This document shows, piece by piece, positions 8,880-18,245 of a stretch of DNA of 64,000 bases. Position numbers and translations under genes: made by a program. The stretch comes from CATOSP01 sp034422355 (GTDB lineage Bacteria > Chloroflexota > Dehalococcoidia > Lucifugimonadales > UBA3495). The notes beneath the pieces were generated by a model that worked only from the letters and a program-made list of their open reading frames with translations, had not been told where the DNA came from and ran no database searches. How positions within the stretch are numbered: position 1 is the stretch's first letter; every line of letters begins with the position of its first letter. The stretch lies in contig DAOUJS010000066.1 of NCBI GenBank assembly GCA_034422355.1, forward strand, positions 19,358 to 83,357. The letters run 5' to 3'.

Positions 8880-10817
8880 ATGACATCTGTGACTGAATCG
8901 CCCTACGGCTCCTGGGAATCGCCCATCACCTCCGACCTTATCGTGGCCGGGACCATCGGCCTCGGCCAGCCGGTTATAGACGGGGATGACATCTACTGGA
9001 TCGAGTCCCGTCCTTCAGAGGAAGGACGCAACGTCATCGTCCGCCGGAACGCCGGCGGGGACACAGCGGACGTCACGCCGCCGGGGTTCAACGTGCGCAC
9101 CCGTGTCCATGAGTATGGGGGCGGCGCATACTGCGTGTCGGCCGGGGTGGTCTACTTTTCCAACTTCGCCGACCAGCGGCTCTACCGCCAGGAACCGGGA
9201 AGCGAACCTACTCCCGTTACTCCAGCCGTAGACATGAGATATGCCGAAGGCGTGTTGGACAAAAACAGGGGGCGGATGGTCTGTGTTCGCGAGGACCACA
9301 CCGGCGGGGAGGAGCCGGTAAATACCATCGCTGCCCTCTCCCTGGATGGCACAGACGCCGGAACGGTCCTGGCGTCCGGGGCAGACTTCTATGCCTCACC
9401 GCGCATCAGCCCCGACGGTTCGCGTCTAGCCTGGCTTAGCTGGGACCACCCCAACATGCCCTGGGACAGCGTCACGCTCTGGGTTGCGGAGTTTCAACCC
9501 GATGGCACGCTCGGCGAACCCGTTCCGGTGGCAGGCGGTCCGGGAGAATCAGTCTTCCAGCCGGAATGGTCCCCGGACGGCACGCTCTACTTCGTCTCCG
9601 ACCGCACCGGCTGGTACAACATCCACCGCTCGGCAGATGGCAAGGTCGAGCCCGTATACCCAATGAACGCCGAGTTCGGCCACCCTGGATTCGGTCTCGG
9701 CAACACGGCCTACGGGTTCGAGTCCGAAGACCGTATTGTCTGCTGCTACGCGCAGTCCGGGGCGTGGAAACTGGGTTCCTTGGACGTGGTTTCCGGCAGA
9801 TTGGAGGACCTGGATGTCCCCTACACGGAGATGAGCGGCGGCGGGGGCTTGCAAACCGCGCCGGGCGCGGCTGTGTTCATAGCCGGGGCCGCCGAACTAC
9901 CCACGTCTGCTGTCCGGTTCGACCTGGCATCGGGAAGAGCGGAGGAGTTGCGCCGGGCCAGCAGCATATCAGTGGACGCCCGGTACATCTCCATTCCACG
10001 AGACATCGAGTTCCCCACCGAAAACGGTCTGACCGCCCATGCCTTCTACTACGGCCCGGCCAACGGGGAATACACTGGTATGCCCGGCGAGAAGCCTCCC
10101 CTTCTGGTCAAGAGCCACGGCGGGCCCACCGGCGCGACTTCGACCGCCTTTGACCTGCGAATCCAGTATTGGACCAGCAGGGGCGTCGCTGTCCTTGACG
10201 TGAATTACGGCGGCAGCATGGGCTATGGCCGTGCTTACCGGGAACGGCTCAAGGACCAATGGGGCATCGTGGACGTGGACGACTGCGTCAACGCCGCCCT
10301 CTACGTGGTCGCAGAAGGGCTTGCCGACGGTGGGCGTCTGGCCATCGACGGCGGCAGCGCAGGCGGATTCACCACCCTGGCCGCGTTGACCTTCCGCGAT
10401 GTTTTCAAGGCCGGCGCAAGCTACTATGGCGTAAGTGATCTTGAGGCCCTGGCAAGGGATACGCACAAGTTCGAGTCGCGGTATCTCGACGGACTGGTAG
10501 GCCCGTACCCGGAAGCCCGTCATGTATACCTGGAACGGTCTCCCATAAACCACACTGCCGGGCTGTCTTGCCCGTTGATACTGTTCCAGGGGTTGGAAGA
10601 CAGGATCGTACCGCCGGACCAGGCAGAGTCTATGTACCAGGCCGTCCGCTCCAAGGGACTGCCCACGGCGTACCTGCCCTTTGAAGGAGAACAGCACGGG
10701 TTCCGCCGGGCGGAGAACATCAAGCGCGCGCTTGACGGGGAGCTTTACTTCTTCTCCCGGGTCTTCGGCTTCGAACCGGCCGGGAATATAGAACCAGTGG
10801 AAATTGAGAACCTGTAG
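8880..10817 (+). CDS. S9-family (prolyl oligopeptidase) serine peptidase
   Basis: The N-terminal half is a WD/TolB-like beta-propeller with repeated SPDG turns (ISPDGSRLAWLSWD, WSPDGTLYFVSDR). The C-terminal half is an alpha/beta hydrolase. The nucleophile is Ser493 in GGSAGG, an acid is plausible in GLEDRIVPPDQAE, and the catalytic His is in EQHGFRRAENI. This architecture cleaves short peptides from the N- or C-side of particular residues (acylaminoacyl- or dipeptidyl-peptidase type). I chose the ATG at 8880 because GGGGA lies about 9 bases upstream; a longer ORF starting at 8817 lacks a good binding site. No signal peptide is seen, so it is likely cytoplasmic. Confidence 0.9.
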   Translation: MTSVTESPYGSWESPITSDLIVAGTIGLGQPVIDGDDIYWIESRPSEEGRNVIVRRNAGGDTADVTPPGFNVRTRVHEYGGGAYCVSAGVVYFSNFADQRLYRQEPGSEPTPVTPAVDMRYAEGVLDKNRGRMVCVREDHTGGEEPVNTIAALSLDGTDAGTVLASGADFYASPRISPDGSRLAWLSWDHPNMPWDSVTLWVAEFQPDGTLGEPVPVAGGPGESVFQPEWSPDGTLYFVSDRTGWYNIHRSADGKVEPVYPMNAEFGHPGFGLGNTAYGFESEDRIVCCYAQSGAWKLGSLDVVSGRLEDLDVPYTEMSGGGGLQTAPGAAVFIAGAAELPTSAVRFDLASGRAEELRRASSISVDARYISIPRDIEFPTENGLTAHAFYYGPANGEYTGMPGEKPPLLVKSHGGPTGATSTAFDLRIQYWTSRGVAVLDVNYGGSMGYGRAYRERLKDQWGIVDVDDCVNAALYVVAEGLADGGRLAIDGGSAGGFTTLAALTFRDVFKAGASYYGVSDLEALARDTHKFESRYLDGLVGPYPEARHVYLERSPINHTAGLSCPLILFQGLEDRIVPPDQAESMYQAVRSKGLPTAYLPFEGEQHGFRRAENIKRALDGELYFFSRVFGFEPAGNIEPVEIENL

Positions 10818-10831
10818 GCTTCCCTGCCCGG

Positions 10832-11290
10832 CTACGTCCGGGAGTCGTCGGACGGGGCGCAGCCGGAGCACCAGCCGTAGAAGTCCACCCGCTGGGCTGC
10901 CACCTCGAAGTCCGACTCCCCTTCGAGAATGCGGCGAAGCTCGGCAACCATATTCTGCCCCACGTCGGCATCCACCACGGTGCCGCAGCCGATGCACACC
11001 AGGTTGGCGTGGGGAGACAGGTTGGCGTCGTAGCGAGACAGGCGTTGGAAGGGAAGCTCCCTGACAATCGCGGCCCGCTCCAGAACGTCCAGCGTCGAGT
11101 AGACCGTGGCCAGCGTGACGTAGGGGAAGAAGGCCTTGACCCTCTCATAAACATCCTTCACCGAGGGGTGGTCGCCGGAGTTGATGACGACTTCGGCTAT
11201 GGCCAAACGCTGGGGAGTCAAGCGAATCCCCAGTTGCCTGAGACGGGTTGCAAGTTCTTCTTGAGTCGTCAAAGCCTTCCTCAGTCCCAA
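10832..11290 (-). CDS. Fur-family metalloregulator (PerR/Fur/Zur type)
   Basis: This 152-residue protein has the winged-helix half (LRQLGIRLTPQRLAIAEVV; HPSVKDVYERVK; VTLATVYSTLDVLE) and the metal-binding half. The zinc site is formed by C-I-G-C and a C-terminal C-S-G-C; LSPHANLVC supplies a His. The family represses iron-uptake, zinc-uptake or peroxide-defence genes when metallated; which metal cannot be told. The start is uncertain: TTG at 11290, or TTG at 11272, which lies just after GAGGAAGG. It is tail to tail with the S9 peptidase gene. Bacterioferritin and its ferredoxin at 58 kb are possible distant targets, but no operator was identified. Confidence 0.9.
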   Translation of the reverse strand: MGLRKALTTQEELATRLRQLGIRLTPQRLAIAEVVINSGDHPSVKDVYERVKAFFPYVTLATVYSTLDVLERAAIVRELPFQRLSRYDANLSPHANLVCIGCGTVVDADVGQNMVAELRRILEGESDFEVAAQRVDFYGWCSGCAPSDDSRT

Positions 11291-11342
11291 CCAATAGTCC
11301 CAACCGATTTAACGGCGCGGCGTCAGCTCGCCTCATGTGCGC

Positions 11343-12098
11343 TTATGACGCGGTGGTGCCTCCATCAATGACCAGCTCACTCCCGGTCACGAAGGAAGAT
11401 TCGTCGGAAGCCAGGTACAGGACGCCATAGGCAATGTCCTCAGTCGTGCCGACCCTGCCCAGTGGAAGCCGCTGCATCCGCTGCTCGAACCGCGAGGGAT
11501 CGTTGAGGGTATCCTGGATCATCGGGGTGTCGATGGGTCCCGGATGCACCGAGTTGCAGCGGATGTTCTCCCCGGCGTACTGAATGGCGGTAGCCTTGGT
11601 CAGAAGCCTCACCGCGCCCTTGGTGGCCGTGTAGCTTGGAGACCCGTTGGGGCTGCCCACCAGCCCTGCCGTGGACGAGATGTTGATGATGGACCCGCCG
11701 CCGGCCCGCCTCATGGCCGGGTTAGCCGCCTTGGAACCAAGGAACACGCCCTTGGCGTTGATGTCCATGATGCGCTCCCAGTCCTCAACCGTGGTCTCCT
11801 CCAGCCCCTTGCGGATGAGGATACCCGCGTTGTTGACCAGGATGTCCAGCTTGCCGTAACGCTCTTCGGCAGTCTGCACCGCGGCTTGCCACTGGGCCTC
11901 GTCGGTAACGTCCAGGTGGACGTAGGTAGCTTCGCCGCCAAGCTCCCTGATCTCTGCTTCTACCTTCATCCCCTCTTCATCCAGGATGTCCCCGAACACC
12001 ACCTTCGCGCCCTCGCGGGTCAGGAACCTCACCTCGGTCGCGCCCTGACCGCGCGCGCCGCCGCTGATAATCGCAACCTTTCCGTCCAACCTTCCCAT
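11343..12098 (-). CDS. SDR-family NAD(P)-dependent oxidoreductase
   Basis: Classical short-chain dehydrogenase/reductase of about 251 residues. It has a Rossmann glycine motif (AIISGGARGQGATE), the NNAG block (LVNNAGILI), a catalytic Ser in NISSTAGLVG, and Tyr and Lys in SYTATKGAV. The C-terminus ends ITDGS-like in VIDGGTTAS. The ATG at 12098 is preceded by GGGGGTG and starts exactly at MGRLDGKVAII, so the longer open frame to 12158 is not used. The pattern resembles 3-hydroxysteroid, glucose or 3-oxoacyl reductases. Substrate unknown. It stands alone, between the Fur-family gene and a CoA-binding protein gene. Confidence 0.9.
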   Translation of the reverse strand: MGRLDGKVAIISGGARGQGATEVRFLTREGAKVVFGDILDEEGMKVEAEIRELGGEATYVHLDVTDEAQWQAAVQTAEERYGKLDILVNNAGILIRKGLEETTVEDWERIMDINAKGVFLGSKAANPAMRRAGGGSIINISSTAGLVGSPNGSPSYTATKGAVRLLTKATAIQYAGENIRCNSVHPGPIDTPMIQDTLNDPSRFEQRMQRLPLGRVGTTEDIAYGVLYLASDESSFVTGSELVIDGGTTAS

Positions 12099-12300
12099 GC
12101 CGTCACCCCCGGCGTATGTCTGCTGGCATTCCAAGGGGCCGCGCCAGGCCCCGAACATCTACGAGAAACCGCTGGAACCCGGACCCTCTGCGAGTGTGCC
12201 GACCCTTGACTGCGCACATGACCCGCGTTCTCAAGCGTTAACCGGCGGGGTTCTCCTGTGCCTGCTGGCCGCCGAACCGGCGGCGATGCACCCGGAGCGT

Positions 12301-12663
12301 TCAATCATCCATGACCACGGGTATGCCCGCCGCCTCGGCCCTGGCGGCCGCCTCGTGGTTGATTACCCCATCCTGCATCCAGATGTACTTGACCCCGACC
12401 TCGATGGCCTCGTCCACCACCGGGTCAACCAGCTCCGAGCGGCGGAAGACGTCCACCATGTCAATCGGTTCGGGCACCGATTTCAGGTCCGGGTAGCTTT
12501 TCTCCCCCAGGGTCTCCTCGATCATCGGGTTGACCGGGATGATCCGGTATCCCTGGGACTGCATGTATTTGGACACCCGGTGGCTGTCCCGCTCCGGGTT
12601 GTCCGACAGACCGACCACCGCGATGGTCTTGCTGTTGCGTAGCTGTTCCTCGACCAGGTCCAT
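12301..12663 (-). CDS. CoA-binding domain protein (YccU type)
   Basis: This 120-residue single-domain protein matches the CoA-binding Rossmann domain of succinyl-CoA synthetase alpha. It shows KTIAVVGLSDNPERDSHRV at the N-terminus, YRIIPVNPMIEETLGEKSY in the middle and KYIWMQDGVINHEAAARAEAAG at the end. Proteins of this kind bind CoA or related nucleotides; the physiological role is unclear. The ATG follows AGGAGGAAG. The thioredoxin reductase gene lies about 60 bp upstream on the same strand, so the two could share a transcript. Confidence 0.88.
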   Translation of the reverse strand: MDLVEEQLRNSKTIAVVGLSDNPERDSHRVSKYMQSQGYRIIPVNPMIEETLGEKSYPDLKSVPEPIDMVDVFRRSELVDPVVDEAIEVGVKYIWMQDGVINHEAAARAEAAGIPVVMDD

Positions 12664-12726
12664 AGCTTCCTCCTGTCAGTGGAGTCTCCGTTACCTGCGG
12701 GAGAGGATAAACACAGTGATGTTTCC

Positions 12727-13656
12727 CTACCAGCCCCTTGTCCTGATGAAATTGAAAGCCGAGATCGCAGCGGTCGCGCCGTCGCCCACGGCAGACGCCA
12801 ACTGGGACACCGAGTTCTGCCGTATATCTCCCACAGCGTACAGTCCGGCAACCGGGGTTTCCATCGAGATGTTGACCGGGATATGCCCGGCGTTGTCCAC
12901 CTCGACCAGGTTGCTCACCAGGGACGAGTTTGGTTCCAGTCCCACGTACACGAACAGCCCGGTAAGGCCCACGGCGTTCTCAGCGTTGGTTGCCACGTCT
13001 CTCGTCCTTACGGCCGTAACGGTGTCCTCGCCGAGCACTTCCTCCACCACCGTATTCCAGACAACCTCAATCTTCCGGTTGTTGAGAAGCCGGTCCTGGA
13101 TTGCCTGGTGCGCCCGCAACTGGTCCCTCCGGTGAAACAGGAGAACCCGGTCTGCGTACTCCGTCAACGTGAGGGCTTCGTCCACCGCCGAGTCTCCGCC
13201 GCCAACGACTCCCACCACCTGGTCCATGTAAAGCGGCCCGTCACAGGTGGCGCAGTGGGAGACTCCCCGGCCAAACATCTCCTCCTCGCCAGGAATACCG
13301 AGCTGTCTCAGGCTGGAGCCGGCCGCTACGATGACCGCCTTGGCCCGGTATCCCCCGGAGTCGGTCTCCACCAGCTTGAAGTCCCCGTCCCGTGAGATGG
13401 ATTCGACTTCACCCATGATGAACTCGGCTCCGGCGTCCATCGCCTGCTCCTGCACCGCAGGACCGAGTTCCGCCCCCGACACTCCCTGGGGGAAACCCGG
13501 GAAATTCTCGATGTTTTCGATGTTGATAATCTGTGCGCCGCCCATCATCCGTTCCATCAGTCCGGTCCGCATACCGTAACGGGAAGCGTACATGGCGGCA
13601 GTCATACCTGCCAGACCCGCGCCAATTACCAGAACATCATAGTCGTTAGCAGCCAA
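12727..13656 (-). CDS. trxB: Thioredoxin reductase-type FAD/NAD(P)H disulfide oxidoreductase
   Basis: At 309 residues it has the usual low-molecular-weight TrxR length. The N-terminal FAD site is VLVIGAGLAGMTAAMYASR; the redox-active disulfide is C135-A-T-C138 followed by DGPLY. An NAD(P)H site (VGVVGGGDSAVDEALTLT) and the C-terminal FAD block GLYAVGDIRQ follow. It would reduce thioredoxin or a related small redox protein in the cytoplasm, with NADPH as donor. No thioredoxin gene is in the window. The TTG start is supported by GGAGGG. The symbol is by family; substrate specificity was not tested. Confidence 0.92.
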   Translation of the reverse strand: MAANDYDVLVIGAGLAGMTAAMYASRYGMRTGLMERMMGGAQIINIENIENFPGFPQGVSGAELGPAVQEQAMDAGAEFIMGEVESISRDGDFKLVETDSGGYRAKAVIVAAGSSLRQLGIPGEEEMFGRGVSHCATCDGPLYMDQVVGVVGGGDSAVDEALTLTEYADRVLLFHRRDQLRAHQAIQDRLLNNRKIEVVWNTVVEEVLGEDTVTAVRTRDVATNAENAVGLTGLFVYVGLEPNSSLVSNLVEVDNAGHIPVNISMETPVAGLYAVGDIRQNSVSQLASAVGDGATAAISAFNFIRTRGW

Positions 13657-13867
13657 CGAACCCTCCTCAGACCCTCCGGGTCTCCGGGGCTAACTATAGT
13701 TGTGGCCCGAATGAAGTGTCAACAAGCGGAAGACGCCGGTGACAGACGGCCGATCCCCCGCCGCCCGGCTGTTGCGCTGTCCTGTAGCAATGCCCAATAA
13801 TATGCAAACCGCACTCCCGCAAGCCCGGGACCGTGGTCGCGGGAAACATGCGGCTAGGGAGATTACC

Positions 13868-14737
13868 GTGATAGTTGACCTGGTAAGCGTAACTGCCAGC
13901 GATGGAATCAGGCTCGATGGGGCATTCCTGGGACCGAAGGACGCCCTGCAGCCGGAGGCGGCCATCGACGCCGTTCTGCTAATCCACGGTTCATCGGCGA
14001 ACTTCTACACCGCGTCCACCCTGGGGATGGCCGAGGACCTGAGCAACAGGGGGTACGCGGCCCTGTCGATGAACACCGCCGCCCATGACACGGTGTGGTA
14101 CAACCGGGGCGACAACAGCTACTACGGAGTCGCCTACGAGATTCTGGACCGGAGCCGTCTTGACCTGCGGGCGGGCATTGACCACCTGTGGGAGCGGGGC
14201 TACCGCCGCATCGCGCTTCTCGGCCACAGCATGGGCGCGGTGAGAGTAGTCTATTACGCCGCGATGGAGGACGACGACCGGGTACAGGCAGTCATACCCG
14301 TGTCGCCGGTGCGCCTGTCCTATTCCTACTACCTGAAGTCCGAAGATGCCGCCGAGTTCCAGGCAAACATCGACCGCGCCGACCAACTGGAAGCGGAGGG
14401 CCGGGCGATGGACCTGATGCCGGTCAACTTCCCCATTCCCCAGATGTTCAGCGCGGCGGCCTACCTGGACAAGCACGGTCCCACCGAGCGTTACAACCTG
14501 GTGACCCACGCTCCCAGGGTCAAAGTCCCGCTGCTGGCCGTGGCCGGGTCCCTGGAGACCCATACCCGCCTGCGCGACATCCCCCAGGACCTGGTCACCG
14601 CCGCGGTCAACTCCCCGAAAGCCGACTATGCCATCATCGAGGGCGGCGACCACTCGCTGACCAACCGGCGGCAGGAAGCCGCGGACACAGTGCTGGAATG
14701 GCTGGCCAGCCTTCAACCGGCGGCAGTTGCCGGGTAG
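13868..14737 (+). CDS. Alpha/beta hydrolase
   Basis: An alpha/beta hydrolase fold of about 289 residues with an oxyanion-hole HG motif (VLLIHGSSANFYT), a nucleophile elbow G-H-S-M-G (IALLGHSMGAVRVV) and a C-terminal His in EGGDHSLTN. The frame is open further upstream (TTG/GTG-type codons from 13739, ATG at 13790). I chose GTG at 13868 because AGGGAG lies 7 bases before it and the protein homology appears to start there. The substrate is unknown. It is followed by the CocE-type hydrolase gene on the same strand after 66 bp. Confidence 0.82.
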   Translation: MIVDLVSVTASDGIRLDGAFLGPKDALQPEAAIDAVLLIHGSSANFYTASTLGMAEDLSNRGYAALSMNTAAHDTVWYNRGDNSYYGVAYEILDRSRLDLRAGIDHLWERGYRRIALLGHSMGAVRVVYYAAMEDDDRVQAVIPVSPVRLSYSYYLKSEDAAEFQANIDRADQLEAEGRAMDLMPVNFPIPQMFSAAAYLDKHGPTERYNLVTHAPRVKVPLLAVAGSLETHTRLRDIPQDLVTAAVNSPKADYAIIEGGDHSLTNRRQEAADTVLEWLASLQPAAVAG

Positions 14738-14803
14738 ATACCGGCTGGAGTCTCAATACAGCTTGCCCAGGCGGCCAAAGACCATAGGCGCTTTGAGGAC
14801 GAC

Positions 14804-16648
14804 ATGACGCTAGAGTCGAACCCTTCCCAGGAATCTTTCGAGGTACATACTGAGACCAACGTTCCGGTGCGGATGCGGGATGGAATAGTCCTCATGGCGG
14901 ACGTTCACCGCCCGGCACGGAACGGCCGGCCGCTGGATGGCCCATTCCCGGCGTTGCTGGAACGAACGCCCTACAACAAGTCGGCGGAGTCCCGGGTGCT
15001 GGAGGCCGCGTTTTTCGCCACTCGCGGCTATGTGACCGTCGTGCAGGACACCAGGGGCCGGTTCGCGTCCCAGGGAGGCTTCAGCAAGTACGTCAACGAG
15101 GGGGAAGACGGCTACGACACCGTGGCATGGCTGGCCGGCCAACCCTGGAGCAGCGGGAAGGTGGGAACCTACGGCACTTCCTACGGGGCGCACACCCAGG
15201 CCGCCCTGGCCAGCCTCGACCCGCCCGGTCTCGGCTGCATGTGGCTGGACTCCGGGGGGTTCTCCAACGCCTTCCTCAGCGGGTGCCGCAACGGGGGAGC
15301 CTTCGAGCTGCGCCAGGTCACCTGGGCCTACCGGCAGGCGCTGGACAGCCCGGAAGTCCAGGAGGACCCGCTGGTGTTGAAAGCCGCCCTGGAGAAGCAG
15401 GACATACATGCCTGGTTCCGCCGGATGCCCTGGCGTCCGGAGCACTCCCCCTTGCGGTGGACGCCGGACTACGAGAACTACCTGCTGGAGATATGGCGTC
15501 ACGAGACCTTCGACGACTACTGGAAGCAGGTGGGGCTGTGCGCCGAAGCCCACTACGGCAGCTTCAGCGGCGTGCCCCAGGTACACATGGGCAGCTGGTA
15601 CGATCCTTACGCCCGCACCACCACCGACAACTACATCGCTTTATCCGCGCAGAAAGAGGGCCCGGTGTCCCTGATCATGGGGCCATGGACCCACGGCCAG
15701 CGTTCCGTGTCACACTCAGGCGACATCGACTTCGGGCCGGACGCCACCCTCGACGGGAACCTGGATGAGGACTTCAACTTCCTGCGCCTCCGGTTCTTCG
15801 ACCATTGGCTCAAGGACGGGCCCGACCGGGCCGGACGGGAATACCCCGTTAAACTCTTCGTGATGGGCGGCGGGTCCGGGAGACGCAACGCCCAGGGCAG
15901 GCTGGAGCACGGCGGCCGGTGGCGGGAGGAGCAGGAATGGCCCCTGTCCCGGGCAACGGCAACACCATTCTACCTGAACGCCGGAGGAAGGCTGACCACC
16001 GCAGCGCCGGAGGGAGAAAGTCCGCCGTCGGAGTACCTGTTCGACCCCAACAACCCTGCGCCCACCATCGGGGGGAACATCTCCTCCGGTCTGCCCATAA
16101 TGGGCGCGGGCGGGTTCGACCAGCGGGAGTCTCCCGAATTCTTCGGTTCCAGGGAGCCGTATCTGCCCCTGGCTTCCAGGCCCGACGTGCTGGCGTTCCA
16201 GACCGGGCCTTTGCCGGAAGACATGGAGGTCACCGGACCCGTCTCAGTGCAGCTATGGGTGTCCTCGTCGGCGGTGGATACGGACTTCACGGCCAAGCTG
16301 GTGGACGTCTATCCGCCCTCTCCCGACTATCCTGAAGGGTACGCATTGAACCTGACCGACGGTATCCTCCGGGCCAAGTTCAGGGACTCCTGGGAAGAAC
16401 CCTCACTGCTGGAGCCGGGAAAAGTCTACCAGGTTACGGTGCAGCTATTCCCGACCAGCAACCTGTTTGCCAGGGGCCACCGGATCAGGCTGGACATTTC
16501 ATCGAGCAACTTCCCGCGCTTCGACGTGAACGGCAACACCGGCGAGAACCCGGCCACATCCGCAGTGAGGATACCGGCCCGCAACAGCATCTACCACGAC
16601 TCCGCCCACCCATCCCACGTGCTGCTGCCGGTGGCGCCGGCGGGCTGA
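14804..16648 (+). CDS. CocE/NonD-family hydrolase (X-Pro dipeptidyl-peptidase fold)
   Basis: This 614-residue protein starts with PVRMRDGIVLMADVHRPA, then has the nucleophile in G-T-S-Y-G at about residue 126. An acidic segment (SWYDPYARTTTDNY) and a C-terminal beta-sandwich (LDISSSNFPRFDVN) follow, ending near HPSHVLLPVAP. These are the hallmarks of CocE, glutaryl-7-ACA acylase and X-Pro peptidase relatives that cleave esters or amides. No signal peptide is evident. It probably contributes to scavenging of esters or peptides alongside the preceding alpha/beta hydrolase. TGAGGA lies just before the ATG. Confidence 0.9.
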   Translation: MTLESNPSQESFEVHTETNVPVRMRDGIVLMADVHRPARNGRPLDGPFPALLERTPYNKSAESRVLEAAFFATRGYVTVVQDTRGRFASQGGFSKYVNEGEDGYDTVAWLAGQPWSSGKVGTYGTSYGAHTQAALASLDPPGLGCMWLDSGGFSNAFLSGCRNGGAFELRQVTWAYRQALDSPEVQEDPLVLKAALEKQDIHAWFRRMPWRPEHSPLRWTPDYENYLLEIWRHETFDDYWKQVGLCAEAHYGSFSGVPQVHMGSWYDPYARTTTDNYIALSAQKEGPVSLIMGPWTHGQRSVSHSGDIDFGPDATLDGNLDEDFNFLRLRFFDHWLKDGPDRAGREYPVKLFVMGGGSGRRNAQGRLEHGGRWREEQEWPLSRATATPFYLNAGGRLTTAAPEGESPPSEYLFDPNNPAPTIGGNISSGLPIMGAGGFDQRESPEFFGSREPYLPLASRPDVLAFQTGPLPEDMEVTGPVSVQLWVSSSAVDTDFTAKLVDVYPPSPDYPEGYALNLTDGILRAKFRDSWEEPSLLEPGKVYQVTVQLFPTSNLFARGHRIRLDISSSNFPRFDVNGNTGENPATSAVRIPARNSIYHDSAHPSHVLLPVAPAG

Positions 16649-16779
16649 GAACATCGCCCCGCACCAGCCAAGGGGCGGCGGGTAGGGTCCGTACCCGGAG
16701 TGAAGTCCATTCCGGCCGCCTCCAGCGTAAGTATGGGTTGAAGTCCCGAGTCTACGGAGTTGCCCCGGCAAAGGCTTCG

Positions 16780-16808
16780 TTGACACCCTGATGGGCCGGG
16801 TCTACACT
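16780..16808 (+). promoter_or_regulatory. Sigma-70-type promoter of glyA
   Basis: TTGACA (16780-16785), a 17-base spacer and TACACT (16803-16808) form a good vegetative promoter about 110 bases upstream of the glyA start. Seen directly; activity is inferred. Confidence 0.6.
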
Positions 16809-16919
16809 AAATTCCCAGGGAACAGGTGTTCCCGTATTTATTTGCTTTGTATTGGCGATTTGTATTGGCATTCGCGCAGGGCGGGGTGCGGATGTTGGGA
16901 CCGGCCCGAAGGAGGAACA

Positions 16920-18164
16920 ATGTCCGTACTGTCTGAACAGGACCCGAAAGTGGCGCGGGCCATCGAACAGGAGAACAAGCGCCAGCGCGACTGCATAGTG
17001 CTGATCGCATCCGAAAACTACGCCAGCAAGGCCGTTCTGGAAGCCCAGACAGGCCTGATGAACAACAAGTACGCCGAGGGCTATCCGGGCCGGCGATACT
17101 ACGGCGGCTGTGAGTATGTGGACGTGGTGGAGCGGCTGGCCATCGAGCGGGCGCAGCAGATTTTCGGAGCAGAGCACGCCAACGTCCAGCCCCACAGCGG
17201 GGCGCAGGCCAACATGGCCGCCTACTTCGCCCTGCTGGAGCCCGGGGACAAGGTGATGGGGATGCGCCTGGACCACGGCGGCCACCTGACCCACGGCGCA
17301 AGCGTGAATTTCTCCGGCAAGCTGTACGAGTTCATTCCCTACGGGGTCAACCCGGATACCGAGACCATTGACTACGAGGAGGTGGCGAGGCTGGCCGAGG
17401 AACATCGCCCCAAGCTGATAGTCACCGGATGCAGTTCCTACCCGCGGGTCATAGACTTCGCGCGGTTCAGGGAGGTCGCCGACGGGGTGGGGGCGAGCCT
17501 GATGGTGGACATGGCCCACATCGCCGGGCTGGTGGCGGGCGGGGCACACCCGTCGCCCCTGCCCCATGCCCAGGTGGTGACATCCACAACCCAGAAGAGC
17601 CTGCGTGGTCCGAGAGGCGGGTTCATCCTGTCCAACAACGACCTGGCGCGGGGCATCGACTTCGGGGTGTTCCCGTTCACCCAGGGCGGGCCGTTCATGC
17701 ACGTCATCGCGGCCAAGGCCGTCTGTTTCGGCGAAGCCATGGGGCCGGAATTCGCCCGGTATGCCGACCAGGTGGTGGCCAACTGCCGGGCGCTGGCCCA
17801 GGAACTCTCAGAAGCCGGGATGCGCCTGGTCTCCAACGGCACGGACAACCACCTGGTGCTTGTGGACCTGACTCCCCTGGGCATCACCGGGCAGCAGGCG
17901 GAAACGGCGCTGGAAAAGGTCAACATCGTCGTCAACAAGAACGCAATCCCATTCGACCCGAAGCCGCCCCGGGTGACCAGCGGGCTGCGCCTCGGAACCC
18001 CCGCCATCACCAGCCGGGGGTTCGATGAGGGCGACGCCCGGGAGACGGCGCGGCTCATCGTCAAGTCCCTCTCCAACCTGGAAGATGAAGCGGTGCAACG
18101 CGAGGTTACAGAAGAGGTCGGGGCGCTGGTATCCCGTTTCCCTGCGCCCGGACTCGACATGTAG
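16920..18164 (+). CDS. glyA: Serine hydroxymethyltransferase
   Basis: This 414-residue PLP enzyme converts serine and tetrahydrofolate to glycine and 5,10-methylene-THF, the main source of one-carbon units. Visible motifs are the N-terminal LIASENYAS, the substrate region YAEGYPGRRYYGGCE, ANVQPHSGAQAN, and the PLP lysine K226 in STTQKSLRGPRGG. The ATG at 16920 has a strong GGAGG seven bases before it; the open frame extends upstream to 16791 but that part is not SHMT-like. It precedes the rpsF-ssb-rpsR group, which has its own promoter. folE, another folate-related gene, lies 5 kb downstream. Confidence 0.97.
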   Translation: MSVLSEQDPKVARAIEQENKRQRDCIVLIASENYASKAVLEAQTGLMNNKYAEGYPGRRYYGGCEYVDVVERLAIERAQQIFGAEHANVQPHSGAQANMAAYFALLEPGDKVMGMRLDHGGHLTHGASVNFSGKLYEFIPYGVNPDTETIDYEEVARLAEEHRPKLIVTGCSSYPRVIDFARFREVADGVGASLMVDMAHIAGLVAGGAHPSPLPHAQVVTSTTQKSLRGPRGGFILSNNDLARGIDFGVFPFTQGGPFMHVIAAKAVCFGEAMGPEFARYADQVVANCRALAQELSEAGMRLVSNGTDNHLVLVDLTPLGITGQQAETALEKVNIVVNKNAIPFDPKPPRVTSGLRLGTPAITSRGFDEGDARETARLIVKSLSNLEDEAVQREVTEEVGALVSRFPAPGLDM

Positions 18165-18194
18165 TTGAGGCTCGCAATCGCCGGATGCTATAAT
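18165..18194 (+). promoter_or_regulatory. Extended -10 promoter of rpsF-ssb-rpsR
   Basis: TTGAGG (18165-18170), an 18-base spacer and a perfect TATAAT (18189-18194) preceded by TG-C give an extended -10 promoter. It begins directly after the glyA stop codon and lies 52 bases before the rpsF start. Confidence 0.7.
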
Positions 18195-18245
18195 CTCACT
18201 GACCGTTCCCTGCAATCATTCGTCTGATCATTGAGGAGCCACCCA

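Noticed and set aside
9969..10997. 342-codon minus frame across the S9 peptidase and Fur-family genes
   Set aside because: It has no motif and overlaps both well-supported genes.
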